DNA from: MGBC131033 sp910585655
GTDB lineage: Bacteria; Bacillota; Clostridia; Lachnospirales; Lachnospiraceae
Assembly (NCBI GenBank): GCA_949502025.1
Contig: CATBCG010000015.1
Span: forward strand, 1 to 64,000
Direction: 5' to 3'
DNA: 64,000 nucleotides
Shown here: piece by piece, positions 42,285-50,627 of the stretch
Layout: each line of letters starts with the position of its first letter
Numbering within the stretch: position 1 is the first letter of the stretch
Program-made: the position numbers and the translations under genes
The notes under the pieces: model-generated
The model's input: the letters and a program-made list of their open reading frames with translations, nothing else
Database searches by the model: none
What the model was told of the DNA's origin: nothing

Positions 42285-44329
42285 GGGTGAGTTTGGAAGG
42301 ACAATCTAGCGAAGAGAAAAATCTGCTTTCACTTTCGGAAACTTGTGGGAAATTATCTATCTCCATAGCAACTGGACGAAATTGGATAAAACTAGGAAAG
42401 CTGCTTCCTGCTGTGAAACAAAAGCAAACAGTTTTTTTTAGTAAGGATTATGTAGAGGAGCTAAAACAAAACCTTCAAAGTGGAAAAACTTCCGCATTAA
42501 AAAGTCGGCGTAACAAAAAATATGTGTCTGGTAATGGGATTTATCAATCTTATATTTCAGAAAGTTCCGTAAACTGGTCAGTAGTACAAGATGTTTTGAC
42601 TAGCATAAAAGAGCAGACCAAAGGTGAGGAAGGATTGGCTTATGCGATTTTAGCAGAATGTGCGCTTCAATTATTGTGGAATCAATTTACAGGTAAAAAA
42701 TTTTCTCGATGTTTGCAAAAATTTTTGAAACAAGAAGCGCCAAAACATCCGGCAGCGTTTTTGATAGAAGAGTTGCTTTTTCCATATCCGTTTGTCTCTG
42801 AATTTTTAGAATCGTATCCGGAACTTTTTGATTTTTCTTATATTTATGAAGAAGGAGAGGATTTACTGGGGCTTCTTTATCTTTCTTTAAGAAACATAGA
42901 AAATCGGAAAGCAACGGGAGCTTATTATACGCCAACTACAGTAGTGAAAAGCTTGTGTTCTCATCTTTTCCTTAAAAATGAGATGATAGATAAGGATATT
43001 TTAGATCCTTGTTGTGGAACCGGAAATTTTTTATTGCAACTACCATCTAAGATTAGACCGGAGCATGTATATGGAATAGATATTGACCCCATTAGTATAA
43101 AACTTGCAAGAATCAATTATGCTTTAAAATACCAGATATTTGAGAAAGAAGTACTTTATGATCATTTAATGGAAGGTGATTATTTATCTTTTTTTCCAAG
43201 AAAAGGCTATGATATGATAATTGGGAATCCTCCTTGGGGATATGCGTTTTCAGAGGAAGAAAAAAAGCAATGGAAGAAAAAATATCAGGCAGCACATGGA
43301 ACAGGAATAGAATCTTATGATATTTTTGTAGAACAAGCTTTAGCTGATTTAAAGCCAAATGGTGTTTTGGCGTTTGTTTTACCAGAAGCGTTTTTAAATG
43401 TAAAAACGCATAAAGTTATTCGGGAATTGTTACTTTGTTGTTGTTCTATTCAATATTTGGAGTTTTTGGGTGACGTATTTGATGGTGTACAATGCCCTTC
43501 TATTATTTTACAGGTGATTTTAACAGGAAGTCCTTTTTGCAGTTTGGGAATGACAGTAAAAGAACAAAACCGAGAATATATTATCTGGAAGGAACGAAAA
43601 GTCAGCCCGGTGTGTTTAAGCTTTACTACAACAGATGAGGAATATACTATTTTAGAAAAACTGAATCATATTCCGAATAAGGTTACGTTAGCCGGAAACT
43701 CAAAATTTGCGCTTGGTATTGTGACCGGGAATAATAAGGTTTATCTTTCCTCTTATAAAACAGCGGAAAATGAGCCGATTTTAAAGGGAGCGGATCTTTA
43801 TAAGTTTCGCTATCAGGCATCTAAACAATATATTAAATGGAATCCGGATTTATTTCAGCAGGTTGCGCCAGAAGAACTGTATAGAGCGAGCGAAAAGCTT
43901 TTGTATCGTTTTATTTGTAATCAGTTGGTTTTTTCTTATGACGATAGTCAGACACTTTCTTTAAATAGTGGTAATATTGTGATTCCGGAGATCAAAGGGT
44001 TGTCTATGAAATATATTATGGCTGTGTTTAATGCAAGACCTGCACAATTTTATTTTAAAAAGCAATTTCAGTCTGTCAAGGTTTTGCGTTCTCATATTGA
44101 GCAAATACCGATTCCGACAGCCAATGAAAAAGAACAGGAGCATATCCTCACGATAGTGGAAAAAATCCTTACTGCTTCTGATACCAATATGATTCAGAAT
44201 TGGTATGAAAGGCTTGATAGAATGGTAGCTCAATTATATGGATTAACTATGGAAGAATATAACATAATTAAGGCTTCGACGGAAGGGGAGAATTTGTTTT
44301 TATATTCTCCAGAGAAACATTCCTCTTAG
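42281..44329 (+). CDS. Type II DNA adenine-specific methyltransferase
   Basis: A 682-residue N6-adenine methyltransferase of the TaqI/Eco57I-like group. Motif X/linker is GAYYTPTTVV, motif I DPCCGTGNFLLQL (about residue 242) and motif IV NPPWGYAF (about residue 316). The C-terminal third is the target-recognition region, with QIPIPTANEKEQEHIL as in type I/IIG methylases. An N-terminal MerR-like helix-turn-helix (LSLSETCGKLSISIATGRNW) is unusual. No nuclease motif is present here; the nuclease is the convergent gene. The gene is clearly AT-richer than its neighbours, suggesting transfer. It begins at GTG overlapping the DUF1836 stop. Confidence 0.9.
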   Translation: MRVSLEGQSSEEKNLLSLSETCGKLSISIATGRNWIKLGKLLPAVKQKQTVFFSKDYVEELKQNLQSGKTSALKSRRNKKYVSGNGIYQSYISESSVNWSVVQDVLTSIKEQTKGEEGLAYAILAECALQLLWNQFTGKKFSRCLQKFLKQEAPKHPAAFLIEELLFPYPFVSEFLESYPELFDFSYIYEEGEDLLGLLYLSLRNIENRKATGAYYTPTTVVKSLCSHLFLKNEMIDKDILDPCCGTGNFLLQLPSKIRPEHVYGIDIDPISIKLARINYALKYQIFEKEVLYDHLMEGDYLSFFPRKGYDMIIGNPPWGYAFSEEEKKQWKKKYQAAHGTGIESYDIFVEQALADLKPNGVLAFVLPEAFLNVKTHKVIRELLLCCCSIQYLEFLGDVFDGVQCPSIILQVILTGSPFCSLGMTVKEQNREYIIWKERKVSPVCLSFTTTDEEYTILEKLNHIPNKVTLAGNSKFALGIVTGNNKVYLSSYKTAENEPILKGADLYKFRYQASKQYIKWNPDLFQQVAPEELYRASEKLLYRFICNQLVFSYDDSQTLSLNSGNIVIPEIKGLSMKYIMAVFNARPAQFYFKKQFQSVKVLRSHIEQIPIPTANEKEQEHILTIVEKILTASDTNMIQNWYERLDRMVAQLYGLTMEEYNIIKASTEGENLFLYSPEKHSS

Positions 44330-45050
44330 ACTGGATGACCTGTAAAATTTCTTGTTCCTTTACTAAAAAGGGGGTTAATTCCTCTTCTGTCATAAAAACT
44401 TGTCCTTCAAAAACAATGGAATTTTCTACTCCTGTATGTTCTGTTCGGTGCTGGGAACCCATTTTTCCTGTATGTTCTAATTCCGTGCTGGTGAGAACCC
44501 AATAAAGCAATTCATCTCGGCATACGCCAATCCAGAGGAATATATCACAGCAGGAAGGCTTTAACTGCTGAAAATGATATTTGAAGCCTGCTTCCAGAGC
44601 TTCATGATGTAAATAAGCACGACTTATAAGACTTTGATTATTTTTTGTTGAAGGTCTATTGGCTCGGCAGGCTTTTACTTCAATACGTAAACCATTCCAC
44701 CAAAGGTCAAATTCACCATCAAAATTAGGATAAAAAGAGGACACATTTTCTTTGGTTGCTTTTTGAACTTGAGGAAACAATGCCAAGACATGTTTTTCGC
44801 CCCAGGTTTCTCCAAACGATCTGGGAGACATGTCAAATAGAGGAAGAAATTGGTTTCTTTTTGTATAGTCATAGAAGAGTTGTAGATATTTTTCGTAGGT
44901 AATAGCATGGATAGATAAAAGATATGCCATTATTCTACTTTCTCGGCTAAAAGGGAAAATAGAAGGCTCTTCTTCCATTGTTTTAAGGATGTGTTCTTTT
45001 CCTTCCAAATGATAGAGAAGGCGTTCTAATTCTTCTTGTAATTTTTTCAT
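44268..45050 (-). CDS. Type II restriction endonuclease, PD-(D/E)XK type
   Basis: A 260-residue protein with a PD-(D/E)XK-like site: FDGEFDLWWNGLRIEVKACR, with D115, E124 and K126 as the probable catalytic triad. An N-terminal helical domain precedes it. Together with the convergent methyltransferase it makes a complete restriction-modification system. The recognition site cannot be read. The gene is AT-rich. It starts 15 bases after the yerC stop, behind CAGGAGA, and so is probably transcribed from the yerC promoter. Its last 62 bases overlap the methyltransferase 3' end in antisense. Confidence 0.8.
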   Translation of the reverse strand: MKKLQEELERLLYHLEGKEHILKTMEEEPSIFPFSRESRIMAYLLSIHAITYEKYLQLFYDYTKRNQFLPLFDMSPRSFGETWGEKHVLALFPQVQKATKENVSSFYPNFDGEFDLWWNGLRIEVKACRANRPSTKNNQSLISRAYLHHEALEAGFKYHFQQLKPSCCDIFLWIGVCRDELLYWVLTSTELEHTGKMGSQHRTEHTGVENSIVFEGQVFMTEEELTPFLVKEQEILQVIQSKRNVSLENIKTNSPLPSKP

Positions 45051-45065
45051 TGTATTATCTCCTGT

Positions 45066-45398
45066 TTATTCCCCTGAATAATTAGATTTTTCTAAATCCT
45101 TTTGTTCTTCCGCCTCTTCTATACGAGAGAAAACCATAGAATAACCGTCGTTTCCATAATTTAAAGAGCGGTTTACCCGGCTGATGGTAGCAGTGGAAGC
45201 GCCGGTTTTTTCTGCAATTTCCAAATAAGTATTATGCTTGGTCAGCATGTTGGCTACTTCAAAGCGCTGGGAAAGAGAGAGAAGCTCGTTGATGGTACAG
45301 ATATCTTCAAAAAAGGTATAACATTCTTCTCTGTTTTTCAGGCTTAAGATCGCGTCGAATAAAAAATCTACCGCAGGAGTTTTAATTTTGTTATTCAT
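45066..45398 (-). CDS. yerC: YerC/YecD family TrpR-like regulator
   Basis: A 110-residue protein of the TrpR-like YerC family: EECYTFFEDICTINELLSLS, then the helix-turn-helix NTYLEIAEKTGASTATISRV and RSLNYGNDGY, which are hallmarks. It is a cytosolic DNA-binding protein whose regulon is poorly known. It has its own promoter (45433-45461) and is followed by the restriction endonuclease gene. Confidence 0.93.
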   Translation of the reverse strand: MNNKIKTPAVDFLFDAILSLKNREECYTFFEDICTINELLSLSQRFEVANMLTKHNTYLEIAEKTGASTATISRVNRSLNYGNDGYSMVFSRIEEAEEQKDLEKSNYSGE

Positions 45399-45432
45399 AA
45401 AGGAACCTCGCTTTTATGTATCATTCTATTCT

Positions 45433-45461
45433 ATTTTAACACTATGCAGAGGTAAAGTAAA
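45433..45461 (-). promoter_or_regulatory. yerC (and endonuclease) promoter
   Basis: On the minus strand TTTACT (45456-45461) and TAAAAT (45433-45438) with a 17-base spacer, 35 bases from the start codon. Confidence 0.65.
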
Positions 45462-45475
45462 GAAGTTTTTCGGTT

Positions 45476-45504
45476 TTGCAAATCTGAGGCAGATGTGGTA
45501 CAAT
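45476..45504 (+). promoter_or_regulatory. rlmD promoter
   Basis: TTGCAA (45476-45481) and TACAAT (45499-45504) with a 17-base spacer, divergent from the yerC promoter. Confidence 0.7.
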
Positions 45505-45594
45505 AATTTGATAATAATATGAAATAATTTTTGGTTCATAATTTTATGGAAAAAAGAAGGGAGAAGGGTACTCCGCGTTAAAAAGGACGGGTTT

Positions 45595-47013
45595 GTGCCG
45601 GTTGGATATATGAAAAAGGGAGAACTAGCAGAAGGCTATGTAGAAGTAGTGGATTTTCCAAATAAGGGTCGGGTTAGAACAGAAGACGGAATGGTACTGG
45701 TAAAGGGAGTTTTGCCAGGGCAGAAGGTGAGGTTTGCGATAAAACGAAAGAAAAGCGGGCAGTATGAAGGCAGGCTTTTAGAGGTTGTAGAGCCCTCGCC
45801 TTTGGAGACTGCAAGTCCGGCTTGCCCTCATTTCGGTCAATGCGGCGGCTGTGTTTATCAAAGTCTGCCTTATGAGACGCAGCTAGAGCTAAAGCAGTCG
45901 CAGGTAAAGAAATTGTTAGATGCCGTTTGTCAGAAAGACTATGAATTTGAAGCGATAAAGCCAAGCCCAACCTGCTGGAATTATCGAAACAAAATGGAAT
46001 TTTCTTTTGGGAATAGCTATAAAGATGGACCGTTAGCCTTGGGTCTGCATCGAAAAAACAGCTTTTATGATATTGTGACAACAGAGCATTGTCAGATTGT
46101 TCATAAGGACTTTTGCAGCGTGCTATCCTGTACGCTGGAATTATTTCAGGAAGCAGGTATTTCTTTTTATCATAAGATAAGCCATCAGGGATATTTGCGT
46201 CATTTGCTGGTACGGCGTGCTGCCAGGACAGGGGAATTGCTGATTGCTCTAGTAACGGCAGGGGCAGAACAGTTAGACCCAAAGGAGGAAAATACTAAAA
46301 TACAGGAGAAATGGTTAAAAGAGCTGAAAGAACGATTGCTTTCGCTCCCTCTTTCCGGGCGGATAGTAGGAATCCTACAGATTGAAAACTACCGGGAGGC
46401 AGATGTCGTCCAGGCAGATGCCACAAATGTGCTATATGGTAAGGAATATTTTACAGAGGAACTATTAGGTCTGCAGTTTCAAGTATCTACCTTTTCTTTT
46501 TTTCAGACCAATTCCCTGGGCGCGGAGGTGCTTTATACCAAAGCAAGAGAATATGTGGGAGAAACAAAGGATAAGGTGATTTTTGATTTGTATAGCGGAA
46601 CAGGAACGATTGCCCAGGTTTTAGCTCCTGTAGCAAAGAAGGTAATTGGTGTGGAGATCGTAGAGGAAGCCGTAGAGGCTGCCCGTGAAAACACTGCCCG
46701 GAACGGATTGACGAACGTAGAGTTCATAGCGGGGGACGTGTTAAAAAAGCTGGATGAAATTGCAGAAAAGCCAGATTTGATTGTATTGGATCCACCACGG
46801 GACGGGGTGCATCCGAAAGCGTTAGGGAAGATAATAGAGTATGGAGTAGAGCGAATCGTGTATATTTCCTGTAAACCGACGAGCCTGGCGAGGGATCTGG
46901 TGATGTTACAGGAGGGAGGATACAAGGTGGAGAGGGTGTGCTGTGTAGATATGTTTCCGTGGACGGGAGGGATTGAGACTGTGTGTTTATTGTCCAAACT
47001 CAAAACTAAATGA
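45595..47013 (+). CDS. rlmD: 23S rRNA (uracil-C5) methyltransferase, RlmD/RumA family
   Basis: A 472-residue TrmA-family methyltransferase. The N-terminal TRAM domain is followed by [4Fe-4S] cysteines in CPHFGQCGGCVYQ. The SAM-binding site is FDLYSGTGTIAQVLAP, the catalytic cysteine lies in VYISCKPTSLARDL, and DPPRDGVHPKAL is the family motif. It methylates uracil in 23S rRNA (the exact position, 1939 or 747 type, is not certain). GTG 45595 has AAGGA seven bases upstream; ATG 45610 is an alternative. Confidence 0.92.
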   Translation: MPVGYMKKGELAEGYVEVVDFPNKGRVRTEDGMVLVKGVLPGQKVRFAIKRKKSGQYEGRLLEVVEPSPLETASPACPHFGQCGGCVYQSLPYETQLELKQSQVKKLLDAVCQKDYEFEAIKPSPTCWNYRNKMEFSFGNSYKDGPLALGLHRKNSFYDIVTTEHCQIVHKDFCSVLSCTLELFQEAGISFYHKISHQGYLRHLLVRRAARTGELLIALVTAGAEQLDPKEENTKIQEKWLKELKERLLSLPLSGRIVGILQIENYREADVVQADATNVLYGKEYFTEELLGLQFQVSTFSFFQTNSLGAEVLYTKAREYVGETKDKVIFDLYSGTGTIAQVLAPVAKKVIGVEIVEEAVEAARENTARNGLTNVEFIAGDVLKKLDEIAEKPDLIVLDPPRDGVHPKALGKIIEYGVERIVYISCKPTSLARDLVMLQEGGYKVERVCCVDMFPWTGGIETVCLLSKLKTK

Positions 47014-47029
47014 CCTGTCGATATTGAAT

Positions 47030-47106
47030 TATATACTGATGAACTGGATTTGATTTCAACAGAGAGTAAAGATGCGAATAAAAATGTCGGTTTGAATGTA
47101 GGTATA
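47030..47106 (+). pseudogene. 3' scrap of a second AlbA-type gene
   Basis: After rlmD a short frame reads ELYTDELDLISTESKDANKN then VGLNVGI and stops. The 17 bases 47081-47097 are identical to 48185-48201 within the AlbA-type gene below, where they encode the same NVGLN segment. This looks like the remaining tail of a paralogous copy. Confidence 0.5.
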
Positions 47107-47109
47107 TAA

Positions 47110-47138
47110 TTGACATTTATTGGTATCCTGTGTATGAT
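47110..47138 (+). promoter_or_regulatory. Promoter of the AlbA-type gene
   Basis: Consensus TTGACA (47110-47115) and TATGAT (47133-47138) with a 17-base spacer, 20 bases before the ATG. Confidence 0.75.
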
Positions 47139-47158
47139 ACAGATTGAGGTGATATGAA

Positions 47159-48384
47159 ATGCCAAAGTATGTTGAATCAGAAATGTTGGAGCTGAAAGAA
47201 AAATATACTGATGTAATATGTAAAGAGATTGTTTCGTTCTTGAATACTTCTGGTGGAACAATTGTCATTGGTGTTAAGGATGATGGAACTGTTGTTGGTG
47301 TTGACAAAATTGATGAAACATTTAAGAAAATATCTGATATCATAACTACGCAAATTGAACCAAATCCACAAGATGAAGTAAGTTCAGAAATTCGATTTGA
47401 AGATGGAAAAACATTGATTGTTGTTAATGTATCAAGAGGAATCAAGCATATTTATTGCCAGAACAAATTCAAATTCGATATGAAAGTAAATTCATTGATT
47501 CGGAATATATGTTAAAAAAGAGAGCGAGTCAGATGAATTTAACATTTAAAGAATTGAAAATTTATTACAGCGAAAAAGATTATCACTTAGATGATAAAAC
47601 TTTTGAAGTAAACTTAAATTTGAGAAATCAAAAAGGGGAGTACAATCTTTTAGCAGATAGAAATAATATTCCTTTGATATTTGTGAAGTTTTTAATAAAA
47701 GACAAGTTGGCAATTTCTGAAAGAAGTGATTATGGATACAGATGTATTATTACTTCTTATGATAAAATTAAAAATAGACTTCAATCAGAAAATATCTGTA
47801 TTTCTGATACAACAGTTAGACCAAGAAAGGATACTTATTTATTTGATTATGATTGTGTTAATGAAGCAGTTTTGAACGCTTTGGTTCATAATGATTGGAT
47901 GATTACCGAACCACAAATTTCAATGTTTGATAATCGTTTGGAAATTTTATCTCATGGTGGGTTGCCAAGCGGTATGACAAAAAAACAATTCTTTGAAGGA
48001 ATCAGTAAACCAAGAAATATAACACTTATGCGAATTTTTTTTAGCATGGGATTAACGGAGCATACAGGACATGGAATACCGACAATTGTTAAAAAGTATG
48101 GAGAAGAAGTTTTTGAAATAGAGGATAACTATATTCGATGCACAATTCCTTTTGATGAAGAAGTTTTGAATAAATCAAAAAATGAAAATGTCGGTTTGAA
48201 TAAAACTGAAAAGAAAGTGATTTCTCTGCTGATAGAAGATTCGGAATATACTTCTGACGAATTGGCTGCAAAGATAGGCGTAACAAAAAGAACCATAGAG
48301 CGAGCATTTATCTCTTTGCAAAATAAAAAGGTTATAAAAAGAATTGGTTCAAAACGTGATGGAAGTTGGAGTGTTAGAGGATAA
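47159..48384 (+). pseudogene. Frameshifted AlbA_2/COG2865-type putative regulator
   Basis: Two overlapping frames together make one protein. Frame 1 (47159-47515) has the AlbA_2 core: ESEMLELKEKYTDVICKEIV, SGGTIVIGVKDDGTVVGVD and VVNVSRGIKHIYC. Frame 2 (to 48384) continues with MLKKRASQMNLTFKEL, the GHKL-like ATPase segment NEAVLNALVHNDW and LTEHTGHGIPTIVKKYG, and ends in a winged helix (SDELAAKIGVTKRTIERAF). The segment expected at the junction (a conserved arginine/glycine-rich strand after the PYY-like motif) is largely missing, so there is deletion plus frameshift near 47460-47515. It is AT-rich. Similar intact genes occur in defence and mobile regions. Confidence 0.8.
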
Positions 48385-48439
48385 GATATTAAAAAAGATA
48401 AAGAAGGAGTGATTTTTCCAGTTGCTCTGAATCTTTCCA

Positions 48440-48783
48440 GAATGGGTGATAGTTATTTGCAATTTATAGGAGAGATCAAGAAAGAAATTCGGAAACAGAG
48501 AGTTTTAGTTGTAATGAACGTCGATAAAGACAAATATTAGTTTAATGGATAAATTAAAAACGCAAGAAGAACGCATATGGTATGCTGGTAAAACAATAGA
48601 GAATGGTTGGAGTAAAACCATTTTGGAGTTACAAATACAAAGTAGAAGATATGGCGAATCAGCTCTTGACCCCTACCTATTCGATTTTTAGGAACTGATA
48701 TGCCAAGGTGTGAAATGGAAATAGAGCAGAAATTGACAGAACATATACAAAGCTTTCTGTTAGAATTAAAAGTCTGCATGAGT
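48440..48783 (+). pseudogene. Remnant of a DUF1016 (YhcG-like) PDDEXK nuclease gene
   Basis: Short in-frame islands match a DUF1016 protein in the correct order. MGDSYLQFIGEIKKEIRKQR gives the N-terminal helix. MDKLKTQEERIWYAGKTIEN and GWSKTILELQIQSRRYG give the middle. SALDPYLFDF leads into the nuclease domain, and MEIEQKLTEHIQSFLLELK follows. Frames change and stops intervene, and pieces between islands are missing. No product is expected. The rest of 48385-49053 holds a terminator (48806) and the ECF promoter (48917). Confidence 0.72.
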
Positions 48784-48805
48784 ACGGCGGTAAAAAAATA
48801 AAAAC

Positions 48806-48849
48806 CAGGGTTGAATCGTAACGCTTAGACGATTCTGCCCTGTTTTTTT
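48806..48849 (+). terminator. Strong terminator
   Basis: A stem of about 12 pairs (CAGGG and GAATCGT against ACGATTC and CCCTG, with a 2-base internal mismatch) followed by seven T. It closes the decayed region before the sigma factor gene. Confidence 0.9.
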
Positions 48850-48916
48850 AGTAAAAGGTAGTAAGAGGGCTTTTTTCAAAAGAACTCTACCAATTTATAA
48901 AATACTCAAAAAAGTT

Positions 48917-48944
48917 TGTAACGAATCTGTTTCTTCTGCGTCTA
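48917..48944 (+). promoter_or_regulatory. ECF-type promoter, probably autoregulatory
   Basis: TGTAAC (48917-48922) and CGTCTA (48939-48944) separated by 16 bases match the known AAC / CGTC pattern of ECF sigma promoters. It lies about 110 bases before the ECF sigma gene, as expected for self-activation. Confidence 0.65.
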
Positions 48945-49053
48945 ATCTATAACAAACATTCTATGACAAATCTGTCCTATACCACAATCGTTTTATTTTG
49001 TATTATAATAACAGTCATAGATAGTTGCAGGAAAAAGGGAGAGGAGGGATGAG

Positions 49054-49557
49054 GTGGGAACGGCTGATTTTGAGCAGCTTTATCAGACCTATTATATGCA
49101 GGTGTATTCCTTTTTAATGGCGATGTCAAAGGACAAAGAGCTGGCGGAGGAACTGACGCAGAAAACCTTTGTTAAGGTCTTGACGGCAAAAAAGCCTTAT
49201 GAGGGAAAATCCAGTGAATGGACCTGGCTGTGCGCGATTGCCAAGAACCTGTTTTTGGAAGAACTTCGCAGGCAGAAGAACATGCGTGGGGATTCTGGTT
49301 GGGCAGAGGATGTTACGGCGCTGCCGCAGGCAGATAAAAAAGGGCTGGAGGAAGCCTTGATTGAAGAGGATTCAGCCTTTGAAGTTCATCAGGTGCTGCA
49401 TCGGCTGGAGGAGCCTTATAAGGAAGTGTTTGGGCTTCGGGTGTTTGGAGAGCTGTCGTTTCAAAAGATAGGAAGATTGTTTGGCAAAACGGAAAGCTGG
49501 GCTCGTGTTACCTATCATCGCGCCCGTTTAAAAATTCAGGAAAGGATGGAGAAATGA
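49054..49557 (+). CDS. ECF-family RNA polymerase sigma factor
   Basis: A 167-residue sigma-70 family protein with region 2 (QLYQTYYMQVYSFLMAMSKD, ELAEELTQKTFVKVL, WLCAIAKNLFLEELRRQ) and region 4 (YKEVFGLRVFGELSFQKIGR, FGKTESWARVTYHRARLKI). The start is GTG 49054 behind GGAGGGATGAG. It overlaps the anti-sigma gene by four bases. Confidence 0.93.
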   Translation: MGTADFEQLYQTYYMQVYSFLMAMSKDKELAEELTQKTFVKVLTAKKPYEGKSSEWTWLCAIAKNLFLEELRRQKNMRGDSGWAEDVTALPQADKKGLEEALIEEDSAFEVHQVLHRLEEPYKEVFGLRVFGELSFQKIGRLFGKTESWARVTYHRARLKIQERMEK

Positions 49558-50519
49558 TGAAATATCCATGTGAGATGATAAAGGATGTTATGCCGCTTTA
49601 TTATGACAAGGCTTGCAGCGAAGAGACAAAACAGATTGTCGAGACGCATTTGGCAGAGTGCAGTTCCTGTCAGGAGGTACTAAAAAGGTTAGAGAGCAAT
49701 ACTTATGAGGTAGATTTGGCTAAGGAGCGGGAGGAGGTGCTACGCCGTCATAAAAAAAGTGTATGGGAAAGGTTGGCAGAGGTGATAGCTGCTATCATGC
49801 TCGTTCCATTGGTGATTTGTCTGATTGTCAATTTGGCGACTGCTCATACATTGGATTGGTTTTATATTGTTTTGAGCGGGATGGCTGTCGTGGCTTCTCT
49901 TATTTTGGTTCCGCTTCTGGCAGCAGAAAAGAAGCTGTTATGGACTTTTCTGGCTTTTACGGGCAGCATACTTCTTTTGCTGTTTACTTGTAATCAGTTT
50001 AGCGGCGGGCATTGGTTTGGTCTGGCGGCGATAGCGGTACTATTTGGTCTGTCGGTGCTTTTCCTGCCTGTTATTATTTATGAAATACCGTTAGAAGGAG
50101 TGGCAGCCAGAAATAAAGGGCTGTTAGTCATGCTGACAGATACGGTGCTGCTTTATGCGCTGATTTTGGTATGTGGGGCATACGTCGGTTTGGCGTCTTA
50201 TTGGAGACCGGCGCTGTGGATTACGACAACATCAGCGGCTTTTGTATGGGTATTGTTTGGAATTCTCCGGTATATGACTTTAGATAAACTGATCCGGGCA
50301 GGGATTTGCTGTATTCTTGGGGGAATCTTTCTTTCTCAAATGAACACGATAGTGCATTGGATTCTGGAAGGAGTCTGGAAAGGATGGTGGGAAAACATAA
50401 ATTTGTTTGTATGGAACAATAGTGAGACGCTCAATGCCAATATCAACTTGTTGACAGCGGTTTTATGCCTTATGGCAGGAACGGGCTTGCTGATAATGGG
50501 AAGGAAAAGGAGGAAATAA
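49554..50519 (+). CDS. Membrane anti-sigma factor with zinc finger
   Basis: A 321-residue protein. The N-terminal zinc-binding anti-sigma domain has the H-x3-C-x2-C motif in ETHLAECSSCQE (about residues 29-40), and an upstream cysteine in YDKACSEE. Then come about eight membrane helices. It probably holds the cognate ECF sigma factor at the membrane until a signal arrives. The start codon overlaps the sigma stop, giving coupled expression. Confidence 0.85.
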   Translation: MMKYPCEMIKDVMPLYYDKACSEETKQIVETHLAECSSCQEVLKRLESNTYEVDLAKEREEVLRRHKKSVWERLAEVIAAIMLVPLVICLIVNLATAHTLDWFYIVLSGMAVVASLILVPLLAAEKKLLWTFLAFTGSILLLLFTCNQFSGGHWFGLAAIAVLFGLSVLFLPVIIYEIPLEGVAARNKGLLVMLTDTVLLYALILVCGAYVGLASYWRPALWITTTSAAFVWVLFGILRYMTLDKLIRAGICCILGGIFLSQMNTIVHWILEGVWKGWWENINLFVWNNSETLNANINLLTAVLCLMAGTGLLIMGRKRRK

Positions 50520-50627
50520 AGAGAGCCTTATTTATGGATAATGGTATAGGTTTGGTATAGTTTAGCTTCCTTTCGGTGACACTAGCCTTATAAAAAATTT
50601 GCGGCTGTAAAAAATAGGAGGCTGTTT

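Noticed and set aside
46533..47261. Open frame (242 codons) antisense to rlmD
   Set aside because: Serine/threonine-rich shadow frame spanning a gene end and an intergenic region, without plausible start signals.
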